This document shows positions 26,838 to 35,592 of a stretch of DNA of 39,378 bases, piece by piece. Origin of the DNA: Helicobacter bizzozeronii CCUG 35545 (lineage in GTDB: Bacteria > Campylobacterota > Campylobacteria > Campylobacterales > Helicobacteraceae). Every line of letters begins with the position of its first letter. The stretch's first letter is position 1. The DNA is taken from assembly GCA_000263275.1 (NCBI GenBank), contig CAGP01000145.1, positions 10-39,387 of the forward strand. The letters are read 5' to 3'. The notes below the pieces were generated by a model. That model saw nothing but the letters and a program-made list of their open reading frames with translations, had not been told where the DNA came from and did no database searches. A program made the position numbers and the translations under genes.

Positions 26838-27573
26838 TTATTGCTTTTTTGCCAAAGGCGGCGATCAAGGCTTCAATATCGCTTTCACTGGCGGCACTCT
26901 CATTATCATCGCCAATGATATAAGAAGCCGAGCTGACCCGTTTAGAATCTTCAATATTGCCTTCAAATAAGGAGTTCATGTATTGGGTTAGAGCACGCAT
27001 GACATTGATCACCCGTTCGATCTTTTGGCGGTGGATGTCTTGGAATTGCATAATGTCCATCGCCTGCATGGAGCTATCCACACACCCCTCTGCCATCTCT
27101 TTAATGACATCCATGCTTGCCAAAATCTCCTGTGTTTGGGCTAAGGAAGTTTGGAATGTTTGGATCAGTGGGAAAGTTTCTGCTAGGGTTTCAAAAATCT
27201 CCAAGTGCTTTTGCATGGGGGCTTTGATCGCTTTGAGAGTCTTGATAATGCTTTCAGAACTCACATTGATATAATCGAGCTGATCGAAAATCTGGGTGGC
27301 TTTGACCTCCGAGTCGCGAGTTACATCATCAAGTTGGTGGACGACCTTATGCTCTTCGGTGGGGGGTGGGGGTGGCCACTCCTCAGAATCCACCTTGCCG
27401 TATTTGTCGGCTAATTTCTTATCCACTTTCATGTAATGGGAGTATTTTTCGGCGTTCGTGCCCTCCTTTGGGGTATTGTTTGTGCCCTGATCGCCCTCTG
27501 CTTCTTTATCCAAAGGCTCGATCGCTTCCAAACCCCCCCCACTCATCAAGGCATCTAGTTCTTCTTGAGTCAT
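26838..27573 (-). CDS. cheZ: Chemotaxis CheY-P phosphatase CheZ, divergent epsilonproteobacterial type (3' frameshift)
   Basis: Helical coiled protein that dephosphorylates CheY. It corresponds to the remote CheZ known in H. pylori (HP0170). The catalytic helix segment M-Q-A-M-D-I-M-Q-F-Q-D-I-H-R-Q-K-I-E-R lies near residue 170, with the D...Q pair in D-I-H-R-Q. The C-terminal S-D-I-E-A-L-I-A-A-F-G-K-K is the CheY-binding helix. An extra A in a run (T6, 26845-26850) makes the frame read on to 26758; one base fewer ends the protein at K-K-Q with TAA at 26838-26840 (244 aa). It begins M-T-Q-E-E-L-D-A-L-M-S-G-G, like the CheY-binding N-terminus of FliM, and a G8 run (27533-27540) encodes these glycines. 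Own TATAAT promoter. Confidence 0.85.
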
Positions 27574-27597
27574 CCATGCTCCTTAAATAATGGTGCT

Positions 27598-27603
27598 ATT
27601 ATA
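27598..27603 (-). promoter_or_regulatory. cheZ -10 element (TATAAT)
   Basis: Perfect TATAAT followed by AGCACC, 25 bases before the cheZ ATG, downstream of the prfB stop. Confidence 0.6.
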
Positions 27604-27630
27604 GTTGTTTTTACTTGCGTGTGCTTTAAA

Positions 27631-28719
27631 TCATTGCGCCTTAGAGACCAAAACAGCCTCCATCATCGCATCCAAATCCCCGTCCAAAATCGCCTCCACA
27701 TTGCTATAGGCGATCTCGCTGCGCGCGTCTTTGATCTGTTGGTAGGGGGCTAAAACATAGCTTCTAATTTGATGCCCCCAACCAATCTCGCTTTTTTCCT
27801 CCACACTGCCCTGATCGCGTTGCTTTTGGAGTTCTAGCTCATAGAGTTTGGATTTGAGCATTTTTAAGGCGGTCGCTCTGTTCTTGTGTTGGCTGCGATC
27901 ATTTTGGCATTGCACCACGATTCCGGTCGCAAAATGCGTGATACGCACAGCCGATTCGGTCTTATTCACATGTTGCCCGCCCGCCCCGCTGGCACGATAG
28001 GTGTCAATTCTAATATCCTTATCCTCAATGACAATATCAATGTCATCATCTACTTCAGGGCTGACCTGCACGCTCGCAAAACTGGTGTGCCTTTTGCCAT
28101 TGGCATTAAAGGGGGACATGCGCACAAGGCGGTGCACCCCATTTTCATTTTTCATGTAGCCATAAACATTGATCCCCCGAATAATAAATGCCGCGCCCTT
28201 AATGCCCGCCTCCTCGCCCTCTTGGTAATCCAATAATTCCACCTTAAAGCCCTTGCGTTCTGCCCAACGCAAATACATGCGATAAAGCATGCTCCCCCAG
28301 TCTTGGCTTTCTGTCCCCCCCGCCCCGGGCTGGATACTCACTAAGGCATCCATGCTGTCATGCTCATTAGAGAGCATAACGCCCACCTCCATGCTCTGCA
28401 CCCGTGCTGAGAGTTTGGGGGCTTCCTCAAAGAGTTGTTGGAGGGCCAATTCATCATCTTGGGTGAGCTCAAAAAGCTCGGTGGCTTCTTGCAAAGCATT
28501 TTGCGTGAGCGCATAACTTTCTAAGAGCCTCTCTAAACGGGCTTTTTCTTTATTCTTTTGGGCGGCTAAAGCCTTGTCTTGCCAAAAGAGCGGATCGGCT
28601 TGTTGGGCAATGAGAGTGGCTAATTCCTCTTGTAAATTCTTAGGTTTGATGATTTGGGCGATGTTGCTACATTTGCCTTGTAGCTCCTTGAGCAACTCGC
28701 TGTATTGGTAGGCATCCAT
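27631..28719 (-). CDS. prfB: Peptide chain release factor 2
   Basis: Recognises UGA and UAA and triggers peptide release. It is 362 aa, intact. The tripeptide anticodon S-P-F is in [15 protein letters not shown], and the catalytic GGQ in [18 protein letters not shown]. There is no in-frame UGA or shift site near codon 25, so the programmed frameshift of E. coli prfB is absent. It heads the minus-strand series prfB-cheZ-U32. Confidence 0.97.
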   Translation of the reverse strand: MDAYQYSELLKELQGKCSNIAQIIKPKNLQEELATLIAQQADPLFWQDKALAAQKNKEKARLERLLESYALTQNALQEATELFELTQDDELALQQLFEEAPKLSARVQSMEVGVMLSNEHDSMDALVSIQPGAGGTESQDWGSMLYRMYLRWAERKGFKVELLDYQEGEEAGIKGAAFIIRGINVYGYMKNENGVHRLVRMSPFNANGKRHTSFASVQVSPEVDDDIDIVIEDKDIRIDTYRASGAGGQHVNKTESAVRITHFATGIVVQCQNDRSQHKNRATALKMLKSKLYELELQKQRDQGSVEEKSEIGWGHQIRSYVLAPYQQIKDARSEIAYSNVEAILDGDLDAMMEAVLVSKAQ

Positions 28720-28747
28720 GCGTGTTCCATTTGGTTTTTTTTGTGCT

Positions 28748-28753
28748 ATTATA
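28748..28753 (-). promoter_or_regulatory. prfB -10 element (TATAAT)
   Basis: Perfect TATAAT followed by AGCACAA, 29 bases before the prfB start, in the divergent interval with gdhA. The plus strand reads TATTAT here and could serve gdhA, whose start is about 45 bases away. Confidence 0.55.
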
Positions 28754-28797
28754 CACCATTGTCTATTCGATCAAGTGGATAAAAGAGAGGATCAACC

Positions 28798-30144
28798 ATG
28801 TATATCCAAAAGGTTTTAAAACACATTGAGGAAGCCTATCCTCACCAAAAAGAGTTCCAACAAGCCGTGGCTGAAATGTTGCATTCTCTAGCCCCCCTTT
28901 TGAAAAAAGAGCCCCAATACGAAAAACACGCCATTTTAGAACGCTTGGTCGAACCCGATCGGCAGGTTTTCTTCCGTGTGGTGTGGATGGATGATGCGGG
29001 CAGAGTCCAAGTCAATCGGGGTTGCCGTATCCAATTTAACGCCACAATTGGACCTTACAAGGGGGGGTTGCGATTCCACCCCAGCGTGAATGCCAGTATC
29101 ATTAAGTTTTTGGGTTTTGAACAGATTTTCAAAAACGCCCTCACCACTCTTAACATGGGCGGGGCTAAGGGGGGGAGCGATTTTGATCCTAAGGGCAAGA
29201 GCGAGGCAGAGATCATGCGTTTTTGCCAAGCCTTTATGGACGAGCTTTACCGCCATGTGGGTGCGCTAACTGATGTGCCCGCTGGGGATATTGGCGTGGG
29301 CACGCGCGAAATTGGCTATTTGTTTGGGCGTTATAAAAAGTTGGTGAATCGCTTTGATGGCGTGCTGACGGGCAAGGGCTTAGATTGGGGCGGGAGCTTG
29401 GTTAGAAAAGAGGCAACCGGGTATGGCTGTGTCTATTTCGCCCAAGAAATGTTGGGGGCTAGAAAAGAAGGCTTGGAGGGCAAGATATGCAGTGTGTCTG
29501 GGAGTGGGAATGTGGCGATTTACACCATTGAAAAACTCTATGAAGTGGGCGCAATCCCGGTAACTGCCAGCGATTCTAAGGGCATGATCTACGATTCAGA
29601 GGGGATCGATCTAGCCTTGCTTAAAGAGATTAAAGAGGTCAAGGGGGGGCGTATTGAAGAGTATGCCAAGCACAAAAAGAGCGCACAGTACACCGCTGCA
29701 AAAGATTATGCCCCGGGGACCAATGGGGTTTGGAGCGTGCCTTGTTTTGCAGCCTTCCCCAGCGCGACACAGAATGAACTTAGCTTGACAGACGCACAAA
29801 CTCTCTTAAGCAATGGTTGCCAATGCGTGGTGGAGGGGGCAAATATGCCCTCTAGTACCCAAGCAGCCCAAGCGTTTTTAAAAGCCCAAATTTGCTATGG
29901 ACCGGGCAAGGCAGCCAATGCTGGGGGTGTGGCGGTGAGCGGGCTTGAAATGGCGCAAAATGCGAGCATGCACCCTTGGAGTTTTGATGTGGTGGATGCC
30001 AAATTACGCACGATCATGAGGGATATTTTTGAAGACTCTTTCCGCACGGCTCAAGAGTTTAAAGACCCAACTAACTTAGTTTTAGGGGCTAACATCGCAG
30101 GTTTTAGAAAAGTGGCTGACGCGCTGATCGCACAAGGATATTAG
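28798..30144 (+). CDS. gdhA: Glutamate dehydrogenase, NADP-type
   Basis: Interconverts 2-oxoglutarate plus ammonia and glutamate, important for ammonia assimilation in a urease-rich organism. It is 448 aa, the size of the hexameric NADP-specific enzyme. The substrate lysines are in I-G-P-Y-K-G-G-L-R-F-H-P-S-V and G-G-A-K-G-G-S-D-F-D-P-K-G-K-S. The nucleotide fold shows S-V-S-G-S-G-N-V-A-I-Y, and A-N-A-G-G-V-A-V-S-G-L-E-M-A-Q-N is near the end. The cofactor preference is assigned from overall type, not from a tested residue. The ribosome site is AGAGAGGA. Its TAG directly abuts the encoded CCA end of the convergent tRNA. Confidence 0.96.
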   Translation: MYIQKVLKHIEEAYPHQKEFQQAVAEMLHSLAPLLKKEPQYEKHAILERLVEPDRQVFFRVVWMDDAGRVQVNRGCRIQFNATIGPYKGGLRFHPSVNASIIKFLGFEQIFKNALTTLNMGGAKGGSDFDPKGKSEAEIMRFCQAFMDELYRHVGALTDVPAGDIGVGTREIGYLFGRYKKLVNRFDGVLTGKGLDWGGSLVRKEATGYGCVYFAQEMLGARKEGLEGKICSVSGSGNVAIYTIEKLYEVGAIPVTASDSKGMIYDSEGIDLALLKEIKEVKGGRIEEYAKHKKSAQYTAAKDYAPGTNGVWSVPCFAAFPSATQNELSLTDAQTLLSNGCQCVVEGANMPSSTQAAQAFLKAQICYGPGKAANAGGVAVSGLEMAQNASMHPWSFDVVDAKLRTIMRDIFEDSFRTAQEFKDPTNLVLGANIAGFRKVADALIAQGY

Positions 30145-30221
30145 TGGTGTGCTCAGAGGGATTCAAACCCCCGACCTACAGGACCGCAACCTGTTGCTCT
30201 ATTCAGCTGAGCTATGAGCAC
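30145..30221 (-). tRNA. tRNA-Arg (anticodon GCG)
   Basis: 77-base cloverleaf on the minus strand: acceptor G-T-G-C-T-C-A pairing with T-G-A-G-C-A-C, D stem GCTC/GAGC, anticodon stem ACAGG/CCTGT around the loop TTGCGGT (anticodon GCG, reading CGC and CGU), T stem GGGGG/CCCTC, and an encoded CCA. The D loop reads AGCTGAATA, so position 19 is A instead of G; the T loop reads TTTGAAT, so position 56 is T instead of C. These two positions normally pair G19-C56, and the change to A19-U56 is compensatory. A TATAAT lies 17 bases upstream of the 5' end. Confidence 0.94.
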
Positions 30222-30237
30222 CCAAAAAACAGATCGC

Positions 30238-30243
30238 ATTATA
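30238..30243 (-). promoter_or_regulatory. tRNA-Arg -10 element (TATAAT)
   Basis: Perfect TATAAT followed by GCGATC, at the usual distance before the mature tRNA 5' end. Confidence 0.6.
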
Positions 30244-30286
30244 GCGTAATTTTGGCTAATTTTAGGTTAAATTTACAAAATTTCGT

Positions 30287-30292
30287 TAAAAT
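30287..30292 (+). promoter_or_regulatory. Candidate -10 element of the rpsU-fabG operon
   Basis: TAAAAT preceded by GT and followed by ACGC lies 34 bases before the rpsU ATG. It serves the plus strand in the divergent interval with the tRNA. Confidence 0.45.
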
Positions 30293-30325
30293 ACGCCCAT
30301 CTAATCGGAGAAAGTAGGTGATGGC

Positions 30326-30538
30326 ATGCCCGGGATCAAGGTCAGAGAGAGCGATAGCTTCGATGAAGCCTATCGGCGTTTTAAAAAGCAGACCGATCGC
30401 AATTTGGTCGTAACAGAGTGCCGTGCGCGGCGTTTCTTTGAGTCCAAGACAGAGAAACGCAAAAAGCAAAAGATCAACGCCAAGAAAAAGATCTTAAAAC
30501 GCTTATATATGCTTAGGCGTTACGAATCTAAGCTGTAA
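30326..30538 (+). CDS. rpsU: 30S ribosomal protein S21
   Basis: 70 aa, highly basic, with the family pattern [21 protein letters not shown] and a Lys/Arg-rich tail. Start ATG 30326; an ATG five bases earlier is out of frame. It is followed after eight bases by fabG, as in H. pylori (HP0562-HP0561, from memory). Confidence 0.96.
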   Translation: MPGIKVRESDSFDEAYRRFKKQTDRNLVVTECRARRFFESKTEKRKKQKINAKKKILKRLYMLRRYESKL

Positions 30539-30546
30539 GAGGGATC

Positions 30547-31305
30547 ATGGAGTTTAGTGGCGAGAATGTTTTGGTTACGGGGGCTAATCGGGGCATTGGG
30601 CGTGCTATTGCCCTTTTGTTGGCAAACTATAGCCACAAAGGGGGTCAGCGACTCAAGGTTTGGATCAACTACCGTAGTAGGCATGAGGAAGCCGATACCC
30701 TGAAAACTGAGATTGAAAAGTTGGGCGGACGGGTGGCTCTGATCAAATTTGATGTTACCTCTGAGGAGCAATTTATCGAAGGCATTAAAACCATTGTCGC
30801 CAGCGATGGGGGCTTGAGCTATCTAGTCAATAATGCCGGGATTGTGTTAGACAAATTGGCGGTGCGCATGAAAACTGAGGAGTTTAAGCATGTGCTAGAG
30901 ACTAATTTGACATCGGTTTTTGTGGGTTGCCGTGAGGCTTTAAAGGTGATGAGTAAGCAAAGATTTGGGAGCGTTGTAAATATCGCTTCTGTGATTGCTG
31001 AAAGAGGCAACATGGGGCAGGCTAACTATGCAGCCAGCAAGGGCGGGGTGGTTGCAATGAGTAAATCCTTTGCCTATGAGGGGGCTTTGCGTAATATCCG
31101 TTTTAATTGCATCACCCCCGGATTTATCGATACGGACATGACGGCTCTTAGCGAGGATGTGAAAGAAACCTACTTAAAAAACATCCCCCTAGCCAGACTA
31201 GGGCAACCAGCAGAAGTAGCCGGGGCGGTGGCGTTTTTACTCAGTGATCTATCTAGCTACATCACCGGAGAAACCTTGAAAGTCAATGGTGGCTTATATA
31301 TGTAA
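30547..31305 (+). CDS. fabG: 3-oxoacyl-ACP reductase
   Basis: Short-chain dehydrogenase that reduces 3-oxoacyl-ACP with NADPH in fatty-acid elongation. It is 252 aa with the cofactor motif [12 protein letters not shown], and the catalytic Ser in N-I-A-S-V-I followed by Y-A-A-S-K. An eight-residue insert (Y-S-H-K-G-G-Q-R) lies after the first helix. It is the second gene of a ribosomal-protein and fatty-acid operon. Confidence 0.95.
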   Translation: MEFSGENVLVTGANRGIGRAIALLLANYSHKGGQRLKVWINYRSRHEEADTLKTEIEKLGGRVALIKFDVTSEEQFIEGIKTIVASDGGLSYLVNNAGIVLDKLAVRMKTEEFKHVLETNLTSVFVGCREALKVMSKQRFGSVVNIASVIAERGNMGQANYAASKGGVVAMSKSFAYEGALRNIRFNCITPGFIDTDMTALSEDVKETYLKNIPLARLGQPAEVAGAVAFLLSDLSSYITGETLKVNGGLYM

Positions 31306-31334
31306 GGGTTGAGGAAATTCTATAAGGAGAGACG

Positions 31335-31416
31335 ATGCAATTTTTGTTTTTTGATCTTGTTGTTGGTGATCATCTACTTTTTATACCGCATTGTAGATGT
31401 GTTGGAACGCAAGTAG
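31335..31416 (+). CDS. 26-aa single-span membrane protein between fabG and acpP (one frameshift)
   Basis: Small ORF with a strong ribosome site (ATAAGGAGAG) before ATG 31335. As given, it shifts frame at T6 (31347-31352). With one T fewer it reads M-Q-F-L-F-L-I-L-L-L-V-I-I-Y-F-L-Y-R and ends I-V-D-V-L-E-R-K-stop: one membrane span plus a short charged tail. H. pylori has a small uncharacterised gene at the same place (HP0560, from memory), which supports this reading. The function is unknown; the position suggests a link to acyl-ACP or envelope metabolism, but nothing in the sequence shows this. Confidence 0.6.
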
Positions 31417-31450
31417 GGCGGTGTTTAAGGTTTTTCAAGCGGTTTTGAGT

Positions 31451-31456
31451 TAGAAT
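31451..31456 (+). promoter_or_regulatory. Candidate -10 element of acpP
   Basis: TAGAAT, 34 bases before the acpP ATG, in the 74-base gap after the small membrane ORF. An internal promoter for the abundant acyl carrier protein is plausible. Confidence 0.4.
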
Positions 31457-31490
31457 TTTAAGATTACATTTAGGATAATTAGGAGTTGTC

Positions 31491-31727
31491 ATGGCATTAT
31501 TTGAAGATGTGCAAGCGGTGATTGTTGAGCAGTTGAATGTGAGTGCAACACAAGTTACAGAAGAGGCGGATTTTATCAAGGATCTCAACGCCGATTCGTT
31601 GGATGTGGTGGAGCTTATCATGGCTCTTGAGGAGAAGTTTGGGATCGAGATTCCTGATGAACAAGCAGAGAAAATTAAAACCGTGGGGGATGCGGTTCGT
31701 TTCATTCAAGACAATAAATTAGCCTAG
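31491..31727 (+). CDS. acpP: Acyl carrier protein
   Basis: 78-aa acidic protein carrying growing acyl chains on 4'-phosphopantetheine attached to the Ser of D-S-L in [11 protein letters not shown]. It has an AGGAG ribosome site seven bases before ATG 31491. Followed by fabF, the usual partner. Confidence 0.97.
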   Translation: MALFEDVQAVIVEQLNVSATQVTEEADFIKDLNADSLDVVELIMALEEKFGIEIPDEQAEKIKTVGDAVRFIQDNKLA

Positions 31728-31776
31728 TTTTGTGAGAGCCATTTTTAAGGTATTTGGCTAGCTAGAAGGAGTTTTT

Positions 31777-33024
31777 TTGCGTAGGGTTGTGGTAACGGGC
31801 ATGGGCATGGTGAATGCCTTAGGACTGGATAAAAAGAGTGCTTTTAGTGCCATTGTGCGGGGGGAATGTGGGGTAAAACAGATCACAAGTTTTGACACCA
31901 CTGGTTTTCCTGTGCAAATTGCAGCAGAAATCACCAATTTTGATCCCGCTTCTGTGATGAATCTCAAAGATGTTAAGAAAGCGGGTCGCTTTATCCAGCT
32001 AGCCCTGCTAGCCATCAAAGAGGCGATGCAAGATTGTGGCATTTTACAAGATGGCAAATGCCCAGAGCAGTGGGCAGAACGCATGGGGGTCAGCTCTGGC
32101 TCAGGGATTGGCGGTCTAGGCAATATCGAGGCCAACTCGATTTATTGCTATGACAAAGGTCCTAGAAAAGTCAATCCTTTTTTCATCACTTCCGCTTTGG
32201 TGAATATGATTGGCGGGTTTGCCTCCATAGAATACGGCATTAAGGGACCCAATGTTTCCAGTGTAACTGCTTGTGCGGCGGGCACGCATGCCATCATCGA
32301 AGCCTACAAGACGATTTTATTAGAGGGTGCGGATCGCATGTTGGTTGTGGGGGCAGAATCGACCATCTGCCCGGTAGGGATCGGGGGTTTTGCCTCCATC
32401 CGTGCGCTCTCTAACCGCAATGACGAGCCCTTGAAGGCTTCCCGCCCCTTTGATAAGGAACGCAATGGCTTTGTGATGGGCGAGGGTGCGGGGGCGTTGA
32501 TTTTGGAGGAATATGAAAGTGCCAAAGCCAGAGGGGCGCAGATGGTTGCCGAGTTGGTGGGCTATGGGGAAAGTGGGGATGCTAGCCACATCACCGCCCC
32601 TGCACCCAATGGCGAGGGGGCTTATCGGGCGATGAAATACGCCTTGCAAATGGCGAGCAAGCATGGCGTGAAAAATGTCGGCTATATCAATGCACATGGG
32701 ACCAGCACCAGTTACAACGATCTTTACGAGACCATTGCGCTTAAAAATGTCTTTGGTGGCAAGGAGAATGTCCCCCCCGTGAGCTCCACAAAGGGGCAGA
32801 TCGGGCATTGCTTGGGCGCAGCCGGGGCGATTGAGGCGGTGGTGTCTTTAATGGCGATGCAAGAGGGCGTTTTGCCCCCCACCATCAACCAAGAAGTTCC
32901 CGATCCGGGGTGTGATTTAGACTACATCCCCAATGAAGCTAGGAGCACCAAGCTAGAGGCGGTCATGAGTAATTCCTTTGGTTTTGGTGGGACCAATGGA
33001 GTGGTGATCTTCAAGGCATTGTAA
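31777..33024 (+). CDS. fabF: 3-oxoacyl-ACP synthase II
   Basis: Condensing enzyme that elongates acyl-ACP with malonyl-ACP. It is 415 aa from TTG 31777, which lies after AGAAGGAG and a T7 run. The catalytic Cys is in S-V-T-A-C-A-A-G-T-H, and the two catalytic His in N-A-H-G-T-S-T-S and G-Q-I-G-H-C-L-G-A-A-G-A. The N-S-F-G-F-G-G-T-N-G end is typical. Intact. Confidence 0.96.
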   Translation: MRRVVVTGMGMVNALGLDKKSAFSAIVRGECGVKQITSFDTTGFPVQIAAEITNFDPASVMNLKDVKKAGRFIQLALLAIKEAMQDCGILQDGKCPEQWAERMGVSSGSGIGGLGNIEANSIYCYDKGPRKVNPFFITSALVNMIGGFASIEYGIKGPNVSSVTACAAGTHAIIEAYKTILLEGADRMLVVGAESTICPVGIGGFASIRALSNRNDEPLKASRPFDKERNGFVMGEGAGALILEEYESAKARGAQMVAELVGYGESGDASHITAPAPNGEGAYRAMKYALQMASKHGVKNVGYINAHGTSTSYNDLYETIALKNVFGGKENVPPVSSTKGQIGHCLGAAGAIEAVVSLMAMQEGVLPPTINQEVPDPGCDLDYIPNEARSTKLEAVMSNSFGFGGTNGVVIFKAL

Positions 33025-33034
33025 AGTATAGCAA

Positions 33035-33958
33035 GTGGCGATCTATTTAGATTTTGAAACCCGCATTAAGGGTCTTCAAGATGAAATTGAAATGGCGAGC
33101 ATTAGAGGGGACATGGACGCTAAGGAAATCTTAGAAAAACGGCTAGCTAAGGAGACAGACAGCATTTATTCTAATCTGAGTGATTACCAACGCCTCCAAC
33201 TGGCACGCCACCCTGACAGACCTTATGCGATGGACTATATTGAGCTGATTTTGCAAGATCGCTACGAAATTTTTGGGGATCGGCATTTTAGCGATGATAA
33301 GGCGATTGTGAGCTTTATTGGCAAGATCGATGGGGTTAGTGTGGTGGTGATCGCTGAGGAAAAAGGGCGGGGCACGAAAAATAAACTCCAACGCAATTTT
33401 GGCATGCCCAATCCTGAAGGCTATCGCAAAGCCTTGAGGGTGGCTAAGTTTGCTGAAAAATTTAATCTCCCGCTTTTAATGTTGGTCGATACGGCTGGGG
33501 CTTATCCGGGCATTGGGGCAGAAGAACGCGGGCAGAGCGAGGCGATTGCTAAGAATTTGCAAGAATTTGTGGCTTTGAGAGTGCCCACCATTTCGATCAT
33601 CATCGGTGAGGGCGGGAGTGGGGGGGCTTTAGCCATTGCTGTAGCAGACAGATTGGCGATGTTGGAATACTCTATTTTTAGCGTAATCTCGCCTGAAGGG
33701 TGCGCTGCCATTTTGTGGAACGACCCGGGCAAGGCAGAAGTGGCGGTTAAGGCGATGAAGATCACCCCAGCAGACTTGAAAAAAGCCAACCTCATTGATG
33801 ACATCATCTTAGAGCCCAAAAGAGGGGCACACCGCGATAAAGTCGAAGCCAGTTTAGCCATTAAGCGTTACTTTTTAGAACAACTCCCCCTGATCCAAAA
33901 CAGCGACTTTTTGAATTTGCGCTATGCAAAACTCATGGCCTGCGGGGCTTTTGAATAA
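33035..33958 (+). CDS. accA: Acetyl-CoA carboxylase carboxyltransferase subunit alpha
   Basis: With AccD, transfers CO2 from carboxybiotin to acetyl-CoA, forming malonyl-CoA. It is 307 aa from GTG 33035. The [28 protein letters not shown] and [11 protein letters not shown] blocks are as in the family. It starts 10 bases after fabF and ends the fatty-acid operon. Confidence 0.96.
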   Translation: MAIYLDFETRIKGLQDEIEMASIRGDMDAKEILEKRLAKETDSIYSNLSDYQRLQLARHPDRPYAMDYIELILQDRYEIFGDRHFSDDKAIVSFIGKIDGVSVVVIAEEKGRGTKNKLQRNFGMPNPEGYRKALRVAKFAEKFNLPLLMLVDTAGAYPGIGAEERGQSEAIAKNLQEFVALRVPTISIIIGEGGSGGALAIAVADRLAMLEYSIFSVISPEGCAAILWNDPGKAEVAVKAMKITPADLKKANLIDDIILEPKRGAHRDKVEASLAIKRYFLEQLPLIQNSDFLNLRYAKLMACGAFE

Positions 33959-33992
33959 TTTTTAATAAACTTCTTCATTAAATCCATTTTTA

Positions 33993-34000
33993 GACGATAT
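33993..34000 (+). promoter_or_regulatory. Candidate sigma28 (FliA) -10 element of flaA
   Basis: GACGATAT resembles the flagellar -10 octamer GCCGATAA and the CCGATAT form of Helicobacter flaA, 49 bases before the start codon. A TAAA (33979-33982) is present upstream but at about 10 bases rather than the canonical 15, so the -35 is uncertain. Confidence 0.5.
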
Positions 34001-34048
34001 AACAGAGCCAAAGCAAGGAAGCTTTAGGATATTTAACAAGGAGTTATT

Positions 34049-35592
34049 ATGGCATTTCAGATCAATACGAATGTCAATGCGTTAAATGCCCACGCGGTCG
34101 GGCTAGTAACACAGCGTAATTTGCGCGAGTCGTTGGAACGCTTGAGTTCTGGTTTGCGAATCAACAAGGCAGCCGATGACGCATCGGGTATGACCATCGC
34201 TGATTCTTTGCGTTCGCAAGCTAAAAGTTTGGGGCAGGCAATCTCTAACACCAACGATGGGATTGGGATCATCCAAATCGCTGATAAAGCAATGGATGAG
34301 CAAATCAAAATCCTAGACACCATCAAGGTTAAAGCCACCCAAGCCGCTCAAGATGGGCAAAACACCCAGTCTAGGAAGGCGTTGCAAGCCGATGTGATCC
34401 GCTTGATCCAAAGTTTGGACAATATCGGGACCACCACCTCCTACAACGGGCAGACTCTCTTATCCGGTGCGTTCTCTAACAAAGAATTCCAAGTGGGGGC
34501 TTACTCCAATGAAACCATCAAGGCCAGCATTGGTTCAGCTACCTCTGATAAGATCGGGCAAGTTAAGATCGTTACCGGTAAATCTATCACGGCTTCTGGT
34601 GAAGTTACCTTGACTTTCAAACAAGTCGATGGTGTGCATGATGTGCATTTAGAAAGTGTGAAAATCTCCACTTCAGCAGGCACGGGGCTTGGGGTTTTAG
34701 CAGAGGTGATCAATAAAAACTCGAATGCTACGGGTGTGCGGGCTAATGCCAATGTGATCTCCACTTCAGACAAGGCGATCCAATCAGGGAGCTTGAGCAA
34801 CCTAACCATCAATGGGATCAAATTGGGTAATGTTGTGGGCATTAAGAAAAATGACAGCGATGGGCGTTTGCTTGCGGCTATCAATTCCATAACAGCCCAA
34901 ACAGGCGTGGAGGCTTATACAGATTCTAATGGGCGTTTGAACTTAAGGAGTTTGGATGGGCGCGGAATCAGCATCAAGGCAGATGACAAAAAATGAAAAT
35001 GGCGATAAGGTCGCTGTGGATGCCTTAAATGGTGGGCAAAAAAATCAGCAAGGGCTCTGTCAATTTCGGTCGTCTATCCTTGGTCCGCCAAGATGCTCGG
35101 GATATTTTGGTGGTCTCTGGCAACAATCAAGATGCCATGGCAGGTTATAAAGCCATCGGTTTTGAAAAAGGCAAGGCAGCTAGCACAACCGTTAATCTAC
35201 GGGATGTCTTGGGCGAATTTAACCAAGCGGTGCGTTCAGCCTCTGGGGCTAACTATAACAAAACCCTTGCAGATGAAAACCTCACTCTAGGTTCTGGGGT
35301 TACCACCTTGCGTGGGGCGATGGTGGTTATGGATATTGCCGAGTCGGCTCAAAAAATGTTGGATAAAATCCGCTCTGATTTGGGCTCCGTGCAAAACCAA
35401 ATGGTGAGCACGGTCAATAACATCACCATCACACAAGTGAATGTGAAGGCCGCTGAGTCCCAAATCCGCGATGTGGATTTTGCTCAAGAGAGTGCGAATT
35501 TCAGCAAAAACAACATCTTGGCACAATCTGGCAGTTATGCGATGAGCCAAGCCAACACGATCCAACAAAACATCTTAAGGCTCTTAACTTAG
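34049..35592 (+). CDS. flaA: Flagellin A (two frameshifts)
   Basis: Major flagellar filament protein. The N-terminal D0/D1 region ([19 protein letters not shown], then [20 protein letters not shown]) and C-terminal region ([12 protein letters not shown], ending Q-N-I-L-R-L-L-T) are conserved. Two A runs carry one extra base, A6 (34988-34993) and A7 (35038-35044). Correcting them gives [11 protein letters not shown] and then [13 protein letters not shown], 513 aa, about the H. pylori length. Both breaks lie in the variable surface-exposed region. AGGAG precedes the ATG. The 3' end overlaps the convergent hemW by nine bases. FlaA is the expected target of the pseudaminic acid made via PseC. Confidence 0.95.

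Noticed and set aside
28600-28719. Programmed +1 frameshift in prfB
   Set aside because: The frame is open from the start codon with no internal UGA, so the autoregulatory shift known in other bacteria is absent.
33978-33982. TTAAA as the flaA sigma28 -35 element
   Set aside because: Spacing to the -10 is about 10 bases rather than 15, so only the -10 is annotated.
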